Under the pieces are notes generated by a model, which did not search any database, was not told the DNA's origin, and saw only the letters and a program-made list of their open reading frames with translations. A stretch of 64,000 bases of DNA from Chthoniobacteraceae bacterium (GTDB lineage Bacteria > Verrucomicrobiota > Verrucomicrobiia > Chthoniobacterales > Chthoniobacteraceae): positions 62,001 to 126,000 of the forward strand of contig CANJNZ010000002.1 in assembly GCA_947476045.1 (NCBI GenBank). The letters are read 5' to 3'. The position numbers were made by a program, and so were the translations under genes. How positions within the stretch are numbered: position 1 is the first letter of the stretch; each line of letters starts with the position of its first letter. Shown here piece after piece: positions 27,554 to 37,678 of this stretch.

Positions 27554-28771
27554 GTGGCCGATACCGACACATCCGAAACTGAAACCGAGCCGCCCCCTTC
27601 GCCCGAGGAGGTCGCGCGGCAGGCGTCGCTGCCTACCGTCGCAAGCTACATCGTCACGTTTTTGAAGCCGGAGATGCTGCATATTTACCGCCAGGTCTCG
27701 CGGCTCAAACACTGGCGCACGGTCGTATTTTGCCAGAAGCACGAAAACAGCAGGCGCTTTCCGATGCGAAACGTGCTCCTGGTGCCGAAGCCGCTCACGC
27801 ACCAGCTCCGCCGCTTTTGGCAAAAGACGATGAAGGACGAGCCTATCACGATCTATCGCTCGGAGGCGCGGCGTTTGAGGAAGGAGATCATCGCATGTGA
27901 TGCGAGTGTGCTGCATGTTTACTTCGGTCACATCGGGGTGCATTTACTGCCGCTGTTGGAGATTTCACCCGTGCCGGTGGTCGTAAGTTTTCACGGTGCA
28001 GATGCGCAGGTGGATATGGACAAGCCAAAGCATCGCGCGGCCATGCAGCGAATGCTCGGGCTGGCGAAATTGCTACTCGTGCGCAGTGAGTCGCTAGCGG
28101 AAAGACTTGTGGCGCTCGGCGCGACGCGGGAAAAGATTCGCATCCAACGCACGGGGATTCCGCTGCGGGAGATTACATTTACACAGCGCATGGCACCTGC
28201 GGATGGCGCGTGGAATTGCGTGCAGGCGTGCCGCTTGATTGCGAAGAAGGGACTGGCGACTGCGTTGCGAGCATTTGCGGAATTTTCGGTGCGGTATCCA
28301 AAGGCTACGCTCACGCTGGCTGGTAGCGGCCCGCTCTTGGATGATTTGTGGAGACTGGTGTTGAAGATTGGCCTGCAAAATCGCGTGAAGTTCGCAGGCT
28401 TCCTCACGCAGCAGGAATTGCGAATGCTTTATGCCAAGTCGCATCTATTTTTGCACCCGAGCGAGATGGGCGAAGATGGCGACCAGGAGGGAGTGCCAAA
28501 CTCGATGCTGGAAGCAATGGCCTGCGGCCTGCCCGTCATCGCGACGAATCACGGTGGCATTCCCGAGGCAGTCGTGCATGGCGTGAGCGGACTGCTCGTG
28601 TCTGAGCGCGACCATTTGGCTCTTGCGGGCGAAATGCTCGCACTCGCATCCAAGCCCGAAAATTACGCCGCGATGAGTGCGGCAGCGGCGCAACGGGTTG
28701 AGAAGGTATTTAATCTGAAAGTCACGGTCGCTGCGCTGGAGGGATTTTACGAAGAGGCGGCGGCAGAATGA
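27554..28771 (+). CDS. GT4 family glycosyltransferase
   Basis: 405 residues from a GTG at 27554; no in-frame ATG fits. A GT-B enzyme whose C-terminal donor-binding half contains KGLATALRAF, LTLAGSGPL, FAGFLTQ and the E-x7-E motif region EGVPNSMLEAMACGLPVIATNHGGIPE. It resembles colanic-acid/exopolysaccharide GT4 transferases. It probably adds a sugar to an envelope polysaccharide, together with kdsD and the other transferases nearby; donor and acceptor are unknown. Confidence 0.88.
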   Translation: MADTDTSETETEPPPSPEEVARQASLPTVASYIVTFLKPEMLHIYRQVSRLKHWRTVVFCQKHENSRRFPMRNVLLVPKPLTHQLRRFWQKTMKDEPITIYRSEARRLRKEIIACDASVLHVYFGHIGVHLLPLLEISPVPVVVSFHGADAQVDMDKPKHRAAMQRMLGLAKLLLVRSESLAERLVALGATREKIRIQRTGIPLREITFTQRMAPADGAWNCVQACRLIAKKGLATALRAFAEFSVRYPKATLTLAGSGPLLDDLWRLVLKIGLQNRVKFAGFLTQQELRMLYAKSHLFLHPSEMGEDGDQEGVPNSMLEAMACGLPVIATNHGGIPEAVVHGVSGLLVSERDHLALAGEMLALASKPENYAAMSAAAAQRVEKVFNLKVTVAALEGFYEEAAAE

Positions 28772-28825
28772 TTTCTTCCGAACGAACCTCTTCCCAATCC
28801 CACGCACAGTGCTACTTTCCCGACC

Positions 28826-30097
28826 ATGAAATTGCGGCTGACTCTCGCGTGCCTCACGATGTTCACTTTTTCCTCGCTCGCGCAGGACGGACCGAAGGCT
28901 GAGGCGAAAGAAGACAAGGATTCCCCCTACGATCAAATTCAGGCCATCGCGCGCGCGATGCAGATCATCCGGCAGGACTATGTGGACGAGAAAAAGGCGA
29001 GCTACGATCAACTCACTCGTGCTGCGTTGCGCGGGATGTTGCAGAGCCTCGATCCACATTCGCAATTCATGGAGCCGACGGGCTTCGAGGAGATGAAGGA
29101 GGATACGGACAGTCGTTTCGGCGGGCTCGGCGTGCATGTGACGGAGCGGAATGGGGACTTGATTGTGGTGTCGCCGATGGAGGATTCGCCGGGATTCAAG
29201 GCGGGGCTGATGCCGGGAGATCAGATCATCAAAATCAACGGACAGAGCGCGGAGAAGATGGAGTTGAGCGAGGCGGTGGAGAAGCTGCGCGGCGCGCCGG
29301 GCACGAAGGTGACGATGACGATCCTGCGTCCTGGCACGAAGGAGATTAAGGATTTCGAGATGGTGCGCGAGACGATCAAAGTGTGGAGCGTGAAGGACGC
29401 AAAGATGCTGCCGCCGGAACTGGCCGGAGAGATGAAGATCGGCTACGCGCGCATCACGCAGTTCAACGCTCCGACGGCGGAGGAACTCGCGAAGAAACTC
29501 GACGAGTTGGAGAAGCTGGGAATGCAGGGCTTCATCCTCGATTTGCGCTTCAACCCCGGCGGACTGATCAACTCCGCCGTGGACGTGGCGGGAATGTTTC
29601 TGCCGCCGGCGAGTGTCGTCTGCACCACGGAGGGGCGCACACCTTCGCAGAGCCGGAAATATACGGCGAATCCAGCGCTTCGGCGTCGGGGAAATTATCC
29701 GCTCGCGGTGCTCATCAACTACGGAAGTGCGAGCGGCAGTGAACTGACGGCAGGTGCGTTGAAGGACACTAACCGGGCGATTATCGTAGGGGAAACGAGT
29801 TTTGGAAAAGGCAGCGTGCAGAGCATTCTTCCGATGCCCGACGGCTCGGCGCTGCGATTGACGACGGCGAAATACTACACGCCAGCGCATCAGGTCATCC
29901 ACGAGCACGGCATCACGCCGACAATCCGCGCGACGATGACGCAGGATCAGGAACGGCAGTTGATGATTTCACGACGTGAAGATTTGACGGACGAGATACG
30001 GAAGAAAGACCTCGCAAATTTCCGCGACACGCAACTCGAACGTGCAGCGGATGCGCTGAAGGGCGTGCTGGTCTATGCGCAGAAAGTGGGGAAGTAA
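28826..30097 (+). CDS. S41 family carboxy-terminal processing protease
   Basis: 423 residues. Signal peptide (1-19), N-terminal cap helices (LDPHSQFM), a PDZ domain (about 90-180) with GLGVHV, then the S41 catalytic core with LDLRFNPGG, INYGSASGSE (nucleophile most likely Ser303 by spacing) and GETSFGKGSVQ (general base Lys328). It cleaves C termini of periplasmic proteins. The stop codon is three bases before tsaD, so the two are on one transcript. Confidence 0.93.
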   Translation: MKLRLTLACLTMFTFSSLAQDGPKAEAKEDKDSPYDQIQAIARAMQIIRQDYVDEKKASYDQLTRAALRGMLQSLDPHSQFMEPTGFEEMKEDTDSRFGGLGVHVTERNGDLIVVSPMEDSPGFKAGLMPGDQIIKINGQSAEKMELSEAVEKLRGAPGTKVTMTILRPGTKEIKDFEMVRETIKVWSVKDAKMLPPELAGEMKIGYARITQFNAPTAEELAKKLDELEKLGMQGFILDLRFNPGGLINSAVDVAGMFLPPASVVCTTEGRTPSQSRKYTANPALRRRGNYPLAVLINYGSASGSELTAGALKDTNRAIIVGETSFGKGSVQSILPMPDGSALRLTTAKYYTPAHQVIHEHGITPTIRATMTQDQERQLMISRREDLTDEIRKKDLANFRDTQLERAADALKGVLVYAQKVGK

Positions 30098-30100
30098 GAC

Positions 30101-31090
30101 GTGACGATTCTTGCGGTAGAAACATCGTGCGACGAAACGGCGATTGCGATTTTGCGCGATGGTGAATTGCTCGCGAGCGAAGTGGCCTCACAGATTGCAC
30201 TGCACGCTGCGACAGGAGGTGTGGTGCCGGAGGTCGCGGCGCGCGATCATCTGCGGACATTGCGCCCGACGCTCAACGCCGCGCTGGAAAAAGCCGGAGT
30301 GGCGCTCGGAGAGGTGGATGCCTTCGCCGCAACGCACGGCCCGGGGCTTGCGACTTCGCTCATGATCGGGCTCTCCGTGGCAAAAGGCTTGGCGGTCGGT
30401 TTCGGCAAGCCATTCCTCGGCGTGAATCACATGGAGGGTCATCTGTTGTCGCCATTCTTCAAACGTGGCGGAGTGCGTCCGGCCGTCGGCCTCATCGTGA
30501 GCGGCGGGCACACGATGCTCGTGGATATTGAATCCGTGGGCTCATACCGCCTGCTCGGCCAGACGCAGGACGACGCGGCAGGCGAGGCTTTTGACAAAGT
30601 CGGCAAGCTGCTCGGCCTCCCATATCCCGGCGGGCCAAATGTGAACCGAATCGCGCGCGACGGAAACACAACGGCGTTCGATTTTCCCCGCTCGATGATC
30701 CACTCGGATGATTTTGCATTCAGTTTCAGCGGTTTGAAAACGAGCGTGCGCTATCTGCTGCCAAAACTCGCCGAGGTTCCGCTCGCCGATGTGTGCGCAT
30801 CGTTTCAAGAGGCCATCGTGGATGTGCTCGTGACGAAAACACTGCGCGCCGCGCAGAAGACTGTTCGCCGGGTGGTGGCAGTCAGCGGTGGAGTAAGCTG
30901 CAACACACGCCTGCGGGAAAAACTGACTGCTGCCTGCGCACAGCGCGGACTCGAGTTATTCCTAGCGGAGCCATCGCTCTGCACCGATAACGCCGCAATG
31001 ATCGGCTACGTCGCATCGCTCCGACTGGCACTGGGAGACACCTCGCCGCTAACCGTAGAGATAGATCCAAATCTCCGATTGGTGGCGTAG
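30101..31090 (+). CDS. tsaD: tRNA threonylcarbamoyladenosine biosynthesis protein TsaD
   Basis: 329 residues with a GTG start three bases after the protease stop. ASKHA-fold protein with ETSCDET at the N terminus, the metal-binding HMEGH (110-114), SGGHT and the GGVSCN motif. It transfers the threonylcarbamoyl group to A37 of ANN-decoding tRNAs. The length and motifs are complete. Confidence 0.95.
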   Translation: MTILAVETSCDETAIAILRDGELLASEVASQIALHAATGGVVPEVAARDHLRTLRPTLNAALEKAGVALGEVDAFAATHGPGLATSLMIGLSVAKGLAVGFGKPFLGVNHMEGHLLSPFFKRGGVRPAVGLIVSGGHTMLVDIESVGSYRLLGQTQDDAAGEAFDKVGKLLGLPYPGGPNVNRIARDGNTTAFDFPRSMIHSDDFAFSFSGLKTSVRYLLPKLAEVPLADVCASFQEAIVDVLVTKTLRAAQKTVRRVVAVSGGVSCNTRLREKLTAACAQRGLELFLAEPSLCTDNAAMIGYVASLRLALGDTSPLTVEIDPNLRLVA

Positions 31091-31098
31091 GAGGGCGA

Positions 31099-31980
31099 TT
31101 AGTAATCGCGGGCGAGTAGGTAGTCAGCGAGGGCGTGGAGGGCGTCGGCTTTTTGGGCGAAGGGCTTGAGCGAGGCGTGGGCGGCGCGGGTGAGGCGGCG
31201 CGCGGTAGCGCGGGATTTTTCGAGGCCGTGGATGGCGGGGTAGGTGGCTTTTTGCGCGGCGATGTCTTTACCGGCGCTCTTGCCGAGTTTTTCGGAGGTC
31301 TGTGTGACGTCGAGGATGTCGTCTATGACTTGGAAGGCGAGGCCGACGCTCTGGCCGAACGTGGTGAGTGCTTTGAGTTGCGCAGACGTGGCGTTCGCAC
31401 TCATCGCGCCGAGGCGGATGCTGGTGGTGAGAAGGGCAGCGGTTTTGCAGCGGTGAATGTAGTCGAGGTCGGCGGCAGAAAGTTTGCGACCTTCGCCTTC
31501 GAGGTCGGCGACTTGTCCGCCGACGAGCCATCGACTGCCGGATGCGTGAGCGAGTTCAGTGATTTGCGCAGCGATGTCGTAGCGTGGAACTACTTTCGCT
31601 TTTGCCAGAATCTCGAACGCGAGCGTGAGCAATGCGTCGCCTGCGAGGACGGCGACGCCTTCGCCGAAAACTTTGTGGTTTGTCGGGCGCCCGCGACGGA
31701 GATCGTCGTCGTCCATGCACGGGAGATCGTCGTGGATGAGCGAGTAGGTGTGGATGCACTCGACAGCGCACGCGGCTGGAATGGCGGTTTCCAATTTTCC
31801 ACCGCACGCCTCAGTGCTCGCGAGGGTGAGGACGGGGCGGAGACGCTTGCCGCCGGCGAAGAGTGAATAGCGCATTGCCTTGTGGATCGTCGCGGGTTTG
31901 GTCGTGGCGCGTGGGAGAAGGCGATCCAGTGCGCGGTCAACAAGTGCGGTGCGGGTGGTGAGGTATTTTGCCAGGTCCAT
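31099..31980 (-). CDS. ispA: Polyprenyl (farnesyl/geranylgeranyl) diphosphate synthase
   Basis: 293 residues. First aspartate-rich motif DDLPCMDDD starting at 84, second DDILD (220-224), plus GGKRLRP and HDDLPC context. The CM insertion of two residues inside the first motif marks the bacterial FPP-synthase subtype. It provides isoprenoid precursors for undecaprenyl phosphate and quinones. It starts seven bases after the nadE stop on the same strand. Confidence 0.9.
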   Translation of the reverse strand: MDLAKYLTTRTALVDRALDRLLPRATTKPATIHKAMRYSLFAGGKRLRPVLTLASTEACGGKLETAIPAACAVECIHTYSLIHDDLPCMDDDDLRRGRPTNHKVFGEGVAVLAGDALLTLAFEILAKAKVVPRYDIAAQITELAHASGSRWLVGGQVADLEGEGRKLSAADLDYIHRCKTAALLTTSIRLGAMSANATSAQLKALTTFGQSVGLAFQVIDDILDVTQTSEKLGKSAGKDIAAQKATYPAIHGLEKSRATARRLTRAAHASLKPFAQKADALHALADYLLARDY

Positions 31981-31987
31981 GCTGTTT

Positions 31988-33622
<1,635 letters not shown>

Positions 33623-33679
33623 TGCGTCCGGCGAAGCTACGGCAGGAGAGGGGCGGCTGGCGAGTTCGTAGGCGTTTTA

Positions 33680-33862
33680 CTAGCGGCGCGAAGGATGCAC
33701 TGTCTGTTTCGAATCGCTGTATAGAGTCTTGAGGGTCGCCTCGCCATTAATGTCCTCGTTGGCCTGCCAGACCATTTTAATATAAAACTGAACCACGATT
33801 GCGGCGCAAAGTCCCCAAAACATGGTTAGAAATACCTTTTGAAAAAAAGAATTTTTGATCAT
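33680..33862 (-). CDS. Small single-pass membrane protein
   Basis: 60 residues. A basic-flanked N terminus (MIKNSFFQK) is followed by one hydrophobic helix (about residues 10-32) and a polar tail ending SRR. It starts 30 bases downstream of the CAAX-like protease stop on the same strand, so it is probably on the same transcript. I do not recognise a family. Coding status rests on composition and context. Confidence 0.55.
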   Translation of the reverse strand: MIKNSFFQKVFLTMFWGLCAAIVVQFYIKMVWQANEDINGEATLKTLYSDSKQTVHPSRR

Positions 33863-33892
33863 GGTAATAACTAAGCAGGTTGCCCGCCAGTT

Positions 33893-34579
33893 TTACCAGA
33901 AACCCCATTGTCGCGTCTCAAGGATATAAAACGCCAGGAAGAGATTTGTTATGGCGTGGGTGATAACGCATGCAGCAAGGCTGCGAGTGCGCCATGCAAC
34001 GATGTTGAAAAGTGCGCCGGTCACGAGTGCGGCAGGCCAGTCTGCGAATTGGTGTTCGAGACAAAAGGCGGCACTCGTGATGGAGAATGAGCGCCAGGTA
34101 AAAGTGCCGAACGGGACTTTGCAAAAATCTTCATTCACGAGATAGCGCAGCAAAAATCCACGCCAGAATATTTCCTCCACAAGTGGAACAATCACGACCA
34201 TTCGCACGAGGCGCAGGCCGAGATTCCAAAGATATACGGGGCTATTTGTTCCAAAGTGCTCTGGATTGAAGCCGTCGATGCGTGGCGCTGCACCTAGGAG
34301 CCATTGCGGGGCAATCCATACGGCCAGCGCGAGCAGTCCGACTGCAGTCGCAAAACCGAAGCCTTGGTATGGGCCGAATGTATAGCGTTTGCGCAGTCGC
34401 CAGAGTGTGGCTGCGCAGACGGCCGTCTGAAGAGGGAAGACCCAATAGCGCGGTTCTGCGAGCGCCCAGTGCGCATAGCCGTCTCCCAGCGAGCGCACCA
34501 ACTCTGCGAGCAGCAGGAACAGAAGAAATACGCAGAGAGGCGCGATATAAGCTTTTTCGTTTGGGTCAGCACCAATCAT
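33893..34579 (-). CDS. CPBP-type (CAAX-like) intramembrane protease, PEP-CTERM-associated type
   Basis: 228 residues, about six to seven membrane helices. Motif 1 is LVEEIFWRG (Glu135, Glu136, Arg140), motif 2 His176 in LEHQFADW, and motif 3 THAITN (His208, Asn212), the complete active site of the CPBP/Abi metalloprotease family. The FWRGFLLRYL and EHQFADW wording resembles the CAAX-protease-related family that accompanies exosortase/PEP-CTERM sorting. No exosortase is in this window. Its start codon lies only eight bases from that of the divergent small gene at 34588. Confidence 0.82.
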   Translation of the reverse strand: MIGADPNEKAYIAPLCVFLLFLLLAELVRSLGDGYAHWALAEPRYWVFPLQTAVCAATLWRLRKRYTFGPYQGFGFATAVGLLALAVWIAPQWLLGAAPRIDGFNPEHFGTNSPVYLWNLGLRLVRMVVIVPLVEEIFWRGFLLRYLVNEDFCKVPFGTFTWRSFSITSAAFCLEHQFADWPAALVTGALFNIVAWRTRSLAACVITHAITNLFLAFYILETRQWGFW

Positions 34580-34587
34580 TGTTGAAA

Positions 34588-34857
34588 ATGAAATCTTCCG
34601 ATGAAATCAATTCTACTGAGCCGACGCCAGAACAACTCCTGAATTTACTCGATGCGCAGATGAGGGCCTCACGGCAGAAGCGAGCCACACAAGAGTCGGG
34701 TCGCCGCCGCATGCAAGTGACGATCATCTTACTCATTGTCGTAGGAGCTGGATTCGCACTGTGGATTTTGACGTTTCTGCTCAATGACATGAAGCATGCA
34801 CGCCAGCACGAGGAAAATGAATCCATCGAACAAGGTTCGCCGATGGAGTTGAGATAG
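34588..34857 (+). CDS. Small single-pass membrane protein upstream of pilM
   Basis: 89 residues from the ATG at 34588. A polar, charged N terminus (to about 42) precedes one hydrophobic helix (about 43-65) and a charged C-terminal tail, the topology of an anchored cytoplasmic or periplasmic accessory. It precedes the pilM-like gene by 55 bases on the same strand and may be part of that assembly. No family recognised. A longer upstream frame is antisense to the protease and is not adopted. Confidence 0.6.
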   Translation: MKSSDEINSTEPTPEQLLNLLDAQMRASRQKRATQESGRRRMQVTIILLIVVGAGFALWILTFLLNDMKHARQHEENESIEQGSPMELR

Positions 34858-34912
34858 AAATTTCATCCATTTCAAGGTTTCGGCACACCGCCTGCTTTTC
34901 TCAAATTCACAA

Positions 34913-35947
34913 ATGGCAAAGTCACTCACATCTGTCGTCGGCGTGGACGTAGGACGTTATTCGCTGAAATCCGTGCTGCTGCAAAAGAAAAGCGGCAATC
35001 GCTTTGTTGTCGCCAATGTTGGCTCCCAACTACTCGATGAAACCAAGGATCCCACGCCCAATGAGATCGCAGCGCAGATCAAAATACTGCTGAAGCAAAT
35101 GGGAGCTGGAGCAAAGGCATGCTCGGTTGCGCTCAATACACCGGAAGCATTCATGCGCATCATTGAGCAACCCGAGACTCCTACGGATGTATTGCGCGAT
35201 GCGCTGCGTCTCAATGGAATGACGCTTCTCAATCAAGATTGCCGTGATTTCGTGCTCGATTGCGACATCATCCCGACCACAGGGGCAGTCGATGAAGCGC
35301 TCGGCGGTCAAAAACGATATCTCGTTGCGGGGCTACCGCGCACATATCTCACACAAATCAGCGAGGCTCTCGATAAGGGTGGTATCAAGGACGTGGCTGC
35401 GCTGCAACTTGCGCCAGTGAGCGCTTTCAACGCATTTGAATTTGCACAGCACGAGGAGTTCAATAATCAGGCGTTCTTTCTATTGGATATCGGGCACACG
35501 AGTTCGACGATGATGATCGGTGTGAAGCGGGAATTGGTGCTGATCCGCAACATTGATTTTGGAGGTAAGTCTCTTCTCGAGGCTCTTTGCAATCTTAGCG
35601 GTGACAGTGTGGACACAGTATTCAAGGCACTAGACCAGGAGGATGAAGTCATGGTCGAGAATGCGCGTATGGTGCTGGGTGCTTTCACTCGTGAGATTGG
35701 AAGTTCGATTGGTTTTGTGGAGGGGCGCCGCGAAGAAACCATCAGTCAGATTTGGGTTTCCGGCGGACTTGCTAAAAACAAGACCGTTTTACGAGTGCTC
35801 GGGGAGGAATTGCGGATGCCTTGCCAAGCATGGAATGCGCTCAATCGTTGTGAAATCAATGTCCCGGCATCCAAACGCTCACGGCTTGCAGAGGATGCTT
35901 CCGATTTCAATGTCGCGTGTGGAGCCGCAGCCCAACTTCTCGCTTAG
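34913..35947 (+). CDS. pilM: PilM-like actin-fold ATPase of a pilus/secretion platform
   Basis: 344 residues, soluble. Actin-like/FtsA-fold motifs VVGVDVGRYSLKSV near the N terminus, LLDIGHTSSTMMI (phosphate-2 type) and WVSGGLAKN match the PilM family of type IV pilus and type II secretion inner-membrane platforms. PilM binds the cytoplasmic tail of PilN. The three following genes fit PilN, PilO and PilP in order. Confidence 0.85.
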   Translation: MAKSLTSVVGVDVGRYSLKSVLLQKKSGNRFVVANVGSQLLDETKDPTPNEIAAQIKILLKQMGAGAKACSVALNTPEAFMRIIEQPETPTDVLRDALRLNGMTLLNQDCRDFVLDCDIIPTTGAVDEALGGQKRYLVAGLPRTYLTQISEALDKGGIKDVAALQLAPVSAFNAFEFAQHEEFNNQAFFLLDIGHTSSTMMIGVKRELVLIRNIDFGGKSLLEALCNLSGDSVDTVFKALDQEDEVMVENARMVLGAFTREIGSSIGFVEGRREETISQIWVSGGLAKNKTVLRVLGEELRMPCQAWNALNRCEINVPASKRSRLAEDASDFNVACGAAAQLLA

Positions 35948-35949
35948 TC

Positions 35950-36609
35950 ATGCCACTTAAAATTAACCTCTATCACGAAGTGTTGCTGGCCAAAAAGCAG
36001 CAGCAATACGATCCGCTGAAGATATCCCTTTTGGGTTTGATAGTCGTCGCTATCTTTCTTGCCGGCTATTACTTCGTTGAGCTTGCTAAAAAGAGGGGAG
36101 CGGTTTCCGCCTATCAAGCAAGGCAGACTGAATATGAACGTCTCCTGCCCCTCGCCAAAGAGGCCAAGTTGCTAGAGGAACGATTGAACAAACAAATCGA
36201 GTTGGCTGACCGCCTTTCCAAAAGGATTGAGGAGCGTTTCTATTGGGCGCCCATATTCGAGCAGGTGACTGGCACGGTTCCTAAAAATGTGCAGATCACG
36301 AAGCTTGGCGCCGACGTTAATCAGGAAACCCCGCGCACCTGTCACATACTCGTAGATGGGCTCGCCGCTGGTGTCGAACCGCGTGCAGTGGCTGAAGATG
36401 TTCGCACAGCACTTGTCGAAAAGTTCAGCAAGAAATTCCAGAATGTTACAGCCACATTCAAGAGTCTGGATGATAGCAATGAGACAGTGGTCTGGGAAGG
36501 GAAGCAGATGCGCACGGCTGTATTCAGCATCAATATCGCATTCAACGCCACGGTTGAGCAGGCACCCGCACCCGTTGCGCGTCAGGGCGGAAGAAAACCC
36601 AAGTCATGA
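35950..36609 (+). CDS. pilN: PilN-like inner-membrane platform protein
   Basis: 219 residues from the ATG at 35950, three bases after the pilM stop. The N terminus MPLKINLYHE is the PilN cytoplasmic tail that contacts PilM (compare INLLP in classic PilN). One membrane helix (about 26-45), a coiled-coil stretch (about 55-95) and a ferredoxin-like periplasmic domain follow. The assignment rests on topology, tail motif and order, since sequence identity in this family is low. Confidence 0.75.
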   Translation: MPLKINLYHEVLLAKKQQQYDPLKISLLGLIVVAIFLAGYYFVELAKKRGAVSAYQARQTEYERLLPLAKEAKLLEERLNKQIELADRLSKRIEERFYWAPIFEQVTGTVPKNVQITKLGADVNQETPRTCHILVDGLAAGVEPRAVAEDVRTALVEKFSKKFQNVTATFKSLDDSNETVVWEGKQMRTAVFSINIAFNATVEQAPAPVARQGGRKPKS

Positions 36610-37157
36610 AACTCAATAAAGACCAAACACAGAAAATAGCTCTTGGCGCGCTCATGATGTTGGGCGTTGTTTATTCCTACTTCGACTTTTTGCTAGGGCC
36701 GCTCCAACAGGCGCGTGAAGTTGCGAACAAGAACTTAGATGGCCTGGAGCCTCAGATAGCTACAGCCAACGGCCAGATCGCCAGCGCCAAAAACGTGGAA
36801 GCCAAAGCCCCTGAAACAACAAAGCTTCTTGGACAGGTTCAAGGGATGATCCCCGAGGGGTCTCCGGTTGCATGGTTTCCGCCCAAGCTCAGTGAGTTTT
36901 TCAAAAAGCACGGTATCGACAAAGTCAACGCGCGAGTAATCAGTGACTTGCTGGAAAAAGACTACCCCGGCTATCGTCGTGTGAGTTGGGGCATTGATAT
37001 ACCAAAGGTGGATTTCCTGCCGTTTTCCGCAGCCATCGCCGCTTTGGAAAATGATGAGCCCTTGCTGCAAATCCAGTCTTTTGAATTAGAAGCCGGTCGC
37101 GATGAGGCACAGATGCAGCGCGCCACACTCGTGATCAACAACCTCGTTCGTCAATGA
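36606..37157 (+). CDS. pilO: PilO-like inner-membrane platform protein
   Basis: 183 residues, overlapping pilN by four bases (ATGA). An N-terminal membrane helix (about 10-30, ALMMLGVVYSYFDFLL) is followed by a coiled coil and a small alpha/beta periplasmic domain, the PilO architecture. It would dimerise with the PilN-like protein. The last bases overlap the next gene by four, which indicates translational coupling. Confidence 0.7.
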   Translation: MKLNKDQTQKIALGALMMLGVVYSYFDFLLGPLQQAREVANKNLDGLEPQIATANGQIASAKNVEAKAPETTKLLGQVQGMIPEGSPVAWFPPKLSEFFKKHGIDKVNARVISDLLEKDYPGYRRVSWGIDIPKVDFLPFSAAIAALENDEPLLQIQSFELEAGRDEAQMQRATLVINNLVRQ

Positions 37158-37669
37158 AACACCTGCTTGCGATTTTCTTAGTAGCGACAACCTCAATGGC
37201 TGAGGACGCGAAACCTTCTGAAACAAAGGTGGAGCCTTATAAGCTCAAGAACCGTTCTACATTTACGGTCGATTCGGAAGCGCGTGCTCCATTCTGGCCG
37301 ATTGGCTGGGTGAAACCCAAAGCCGGCGATAATAATCCGGCCCGTGTTAAGGTTCCCGGCTCTATCGGGCCAAAACAGAAATTCGAGATTCAGCCGCAGC
37401 ACTTCAATGTCACCAGTGTGTTACTCGGGAATCCTGCCCTGGCCACGATTAATGGTCGCACCTTTGCTCAGGGTGAGGTGCTGCCGGTGGTTGCCGGCCA
37501 GGAGCGCTTACGCGTTATTCTTAAAGCAGTGCGTGACGGTGGCATTTGGCTGGAATATGGCGCGCAGCAGATCTACGTGCCCATTCATCGTCCCGAAGTG
37601 GGCAAGCGCGCATCGGAACCGCAGCCTGTTTCTACTGACTTTCAAATCAAAATCGGAGCGCAGCCGTAA
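37154..37669 (+). CDS. Small secreted protein in the PilP position
   Basis: 171 residues. Signal peptide (1-17) and a soluble beta-rich region with FEIQPQHFNVTSVLLGNPALATINGRTFAQGE, which resembles the beta domain of PilP/GspC-like proteins that dock on a secretin. It overlaps pilO by four bases. No PilQ secretin follows: the next gene is on the other strand. The name PilP is not certain enough to assign. Confidence 0.6.
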   Translation: MKHLLAIFLVATTSMAEDAKPSETKVEPYKLKNRSTFTVDSEARAPFWPIGWVKPKAGDNNPARVKVPGSIGPKQKFEIQPQHFNVTSVLLGNPALATINGRTFAQGEVLPVVAGQERLRVILKAVRDGGIWLEYGAQQIYVPIHRPEVGKRASEPQPVSTDFQIKIGAQP

Positions 37670-37678
37670 GCTGCAAGG

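Noticed and set aside
28445-29908. Long minus-strand open frame opposite the S41 protease gene
   Set aside because: Arg/Leu/His-rich antisense product with no motif; the protease gene has full catalytic motifs.
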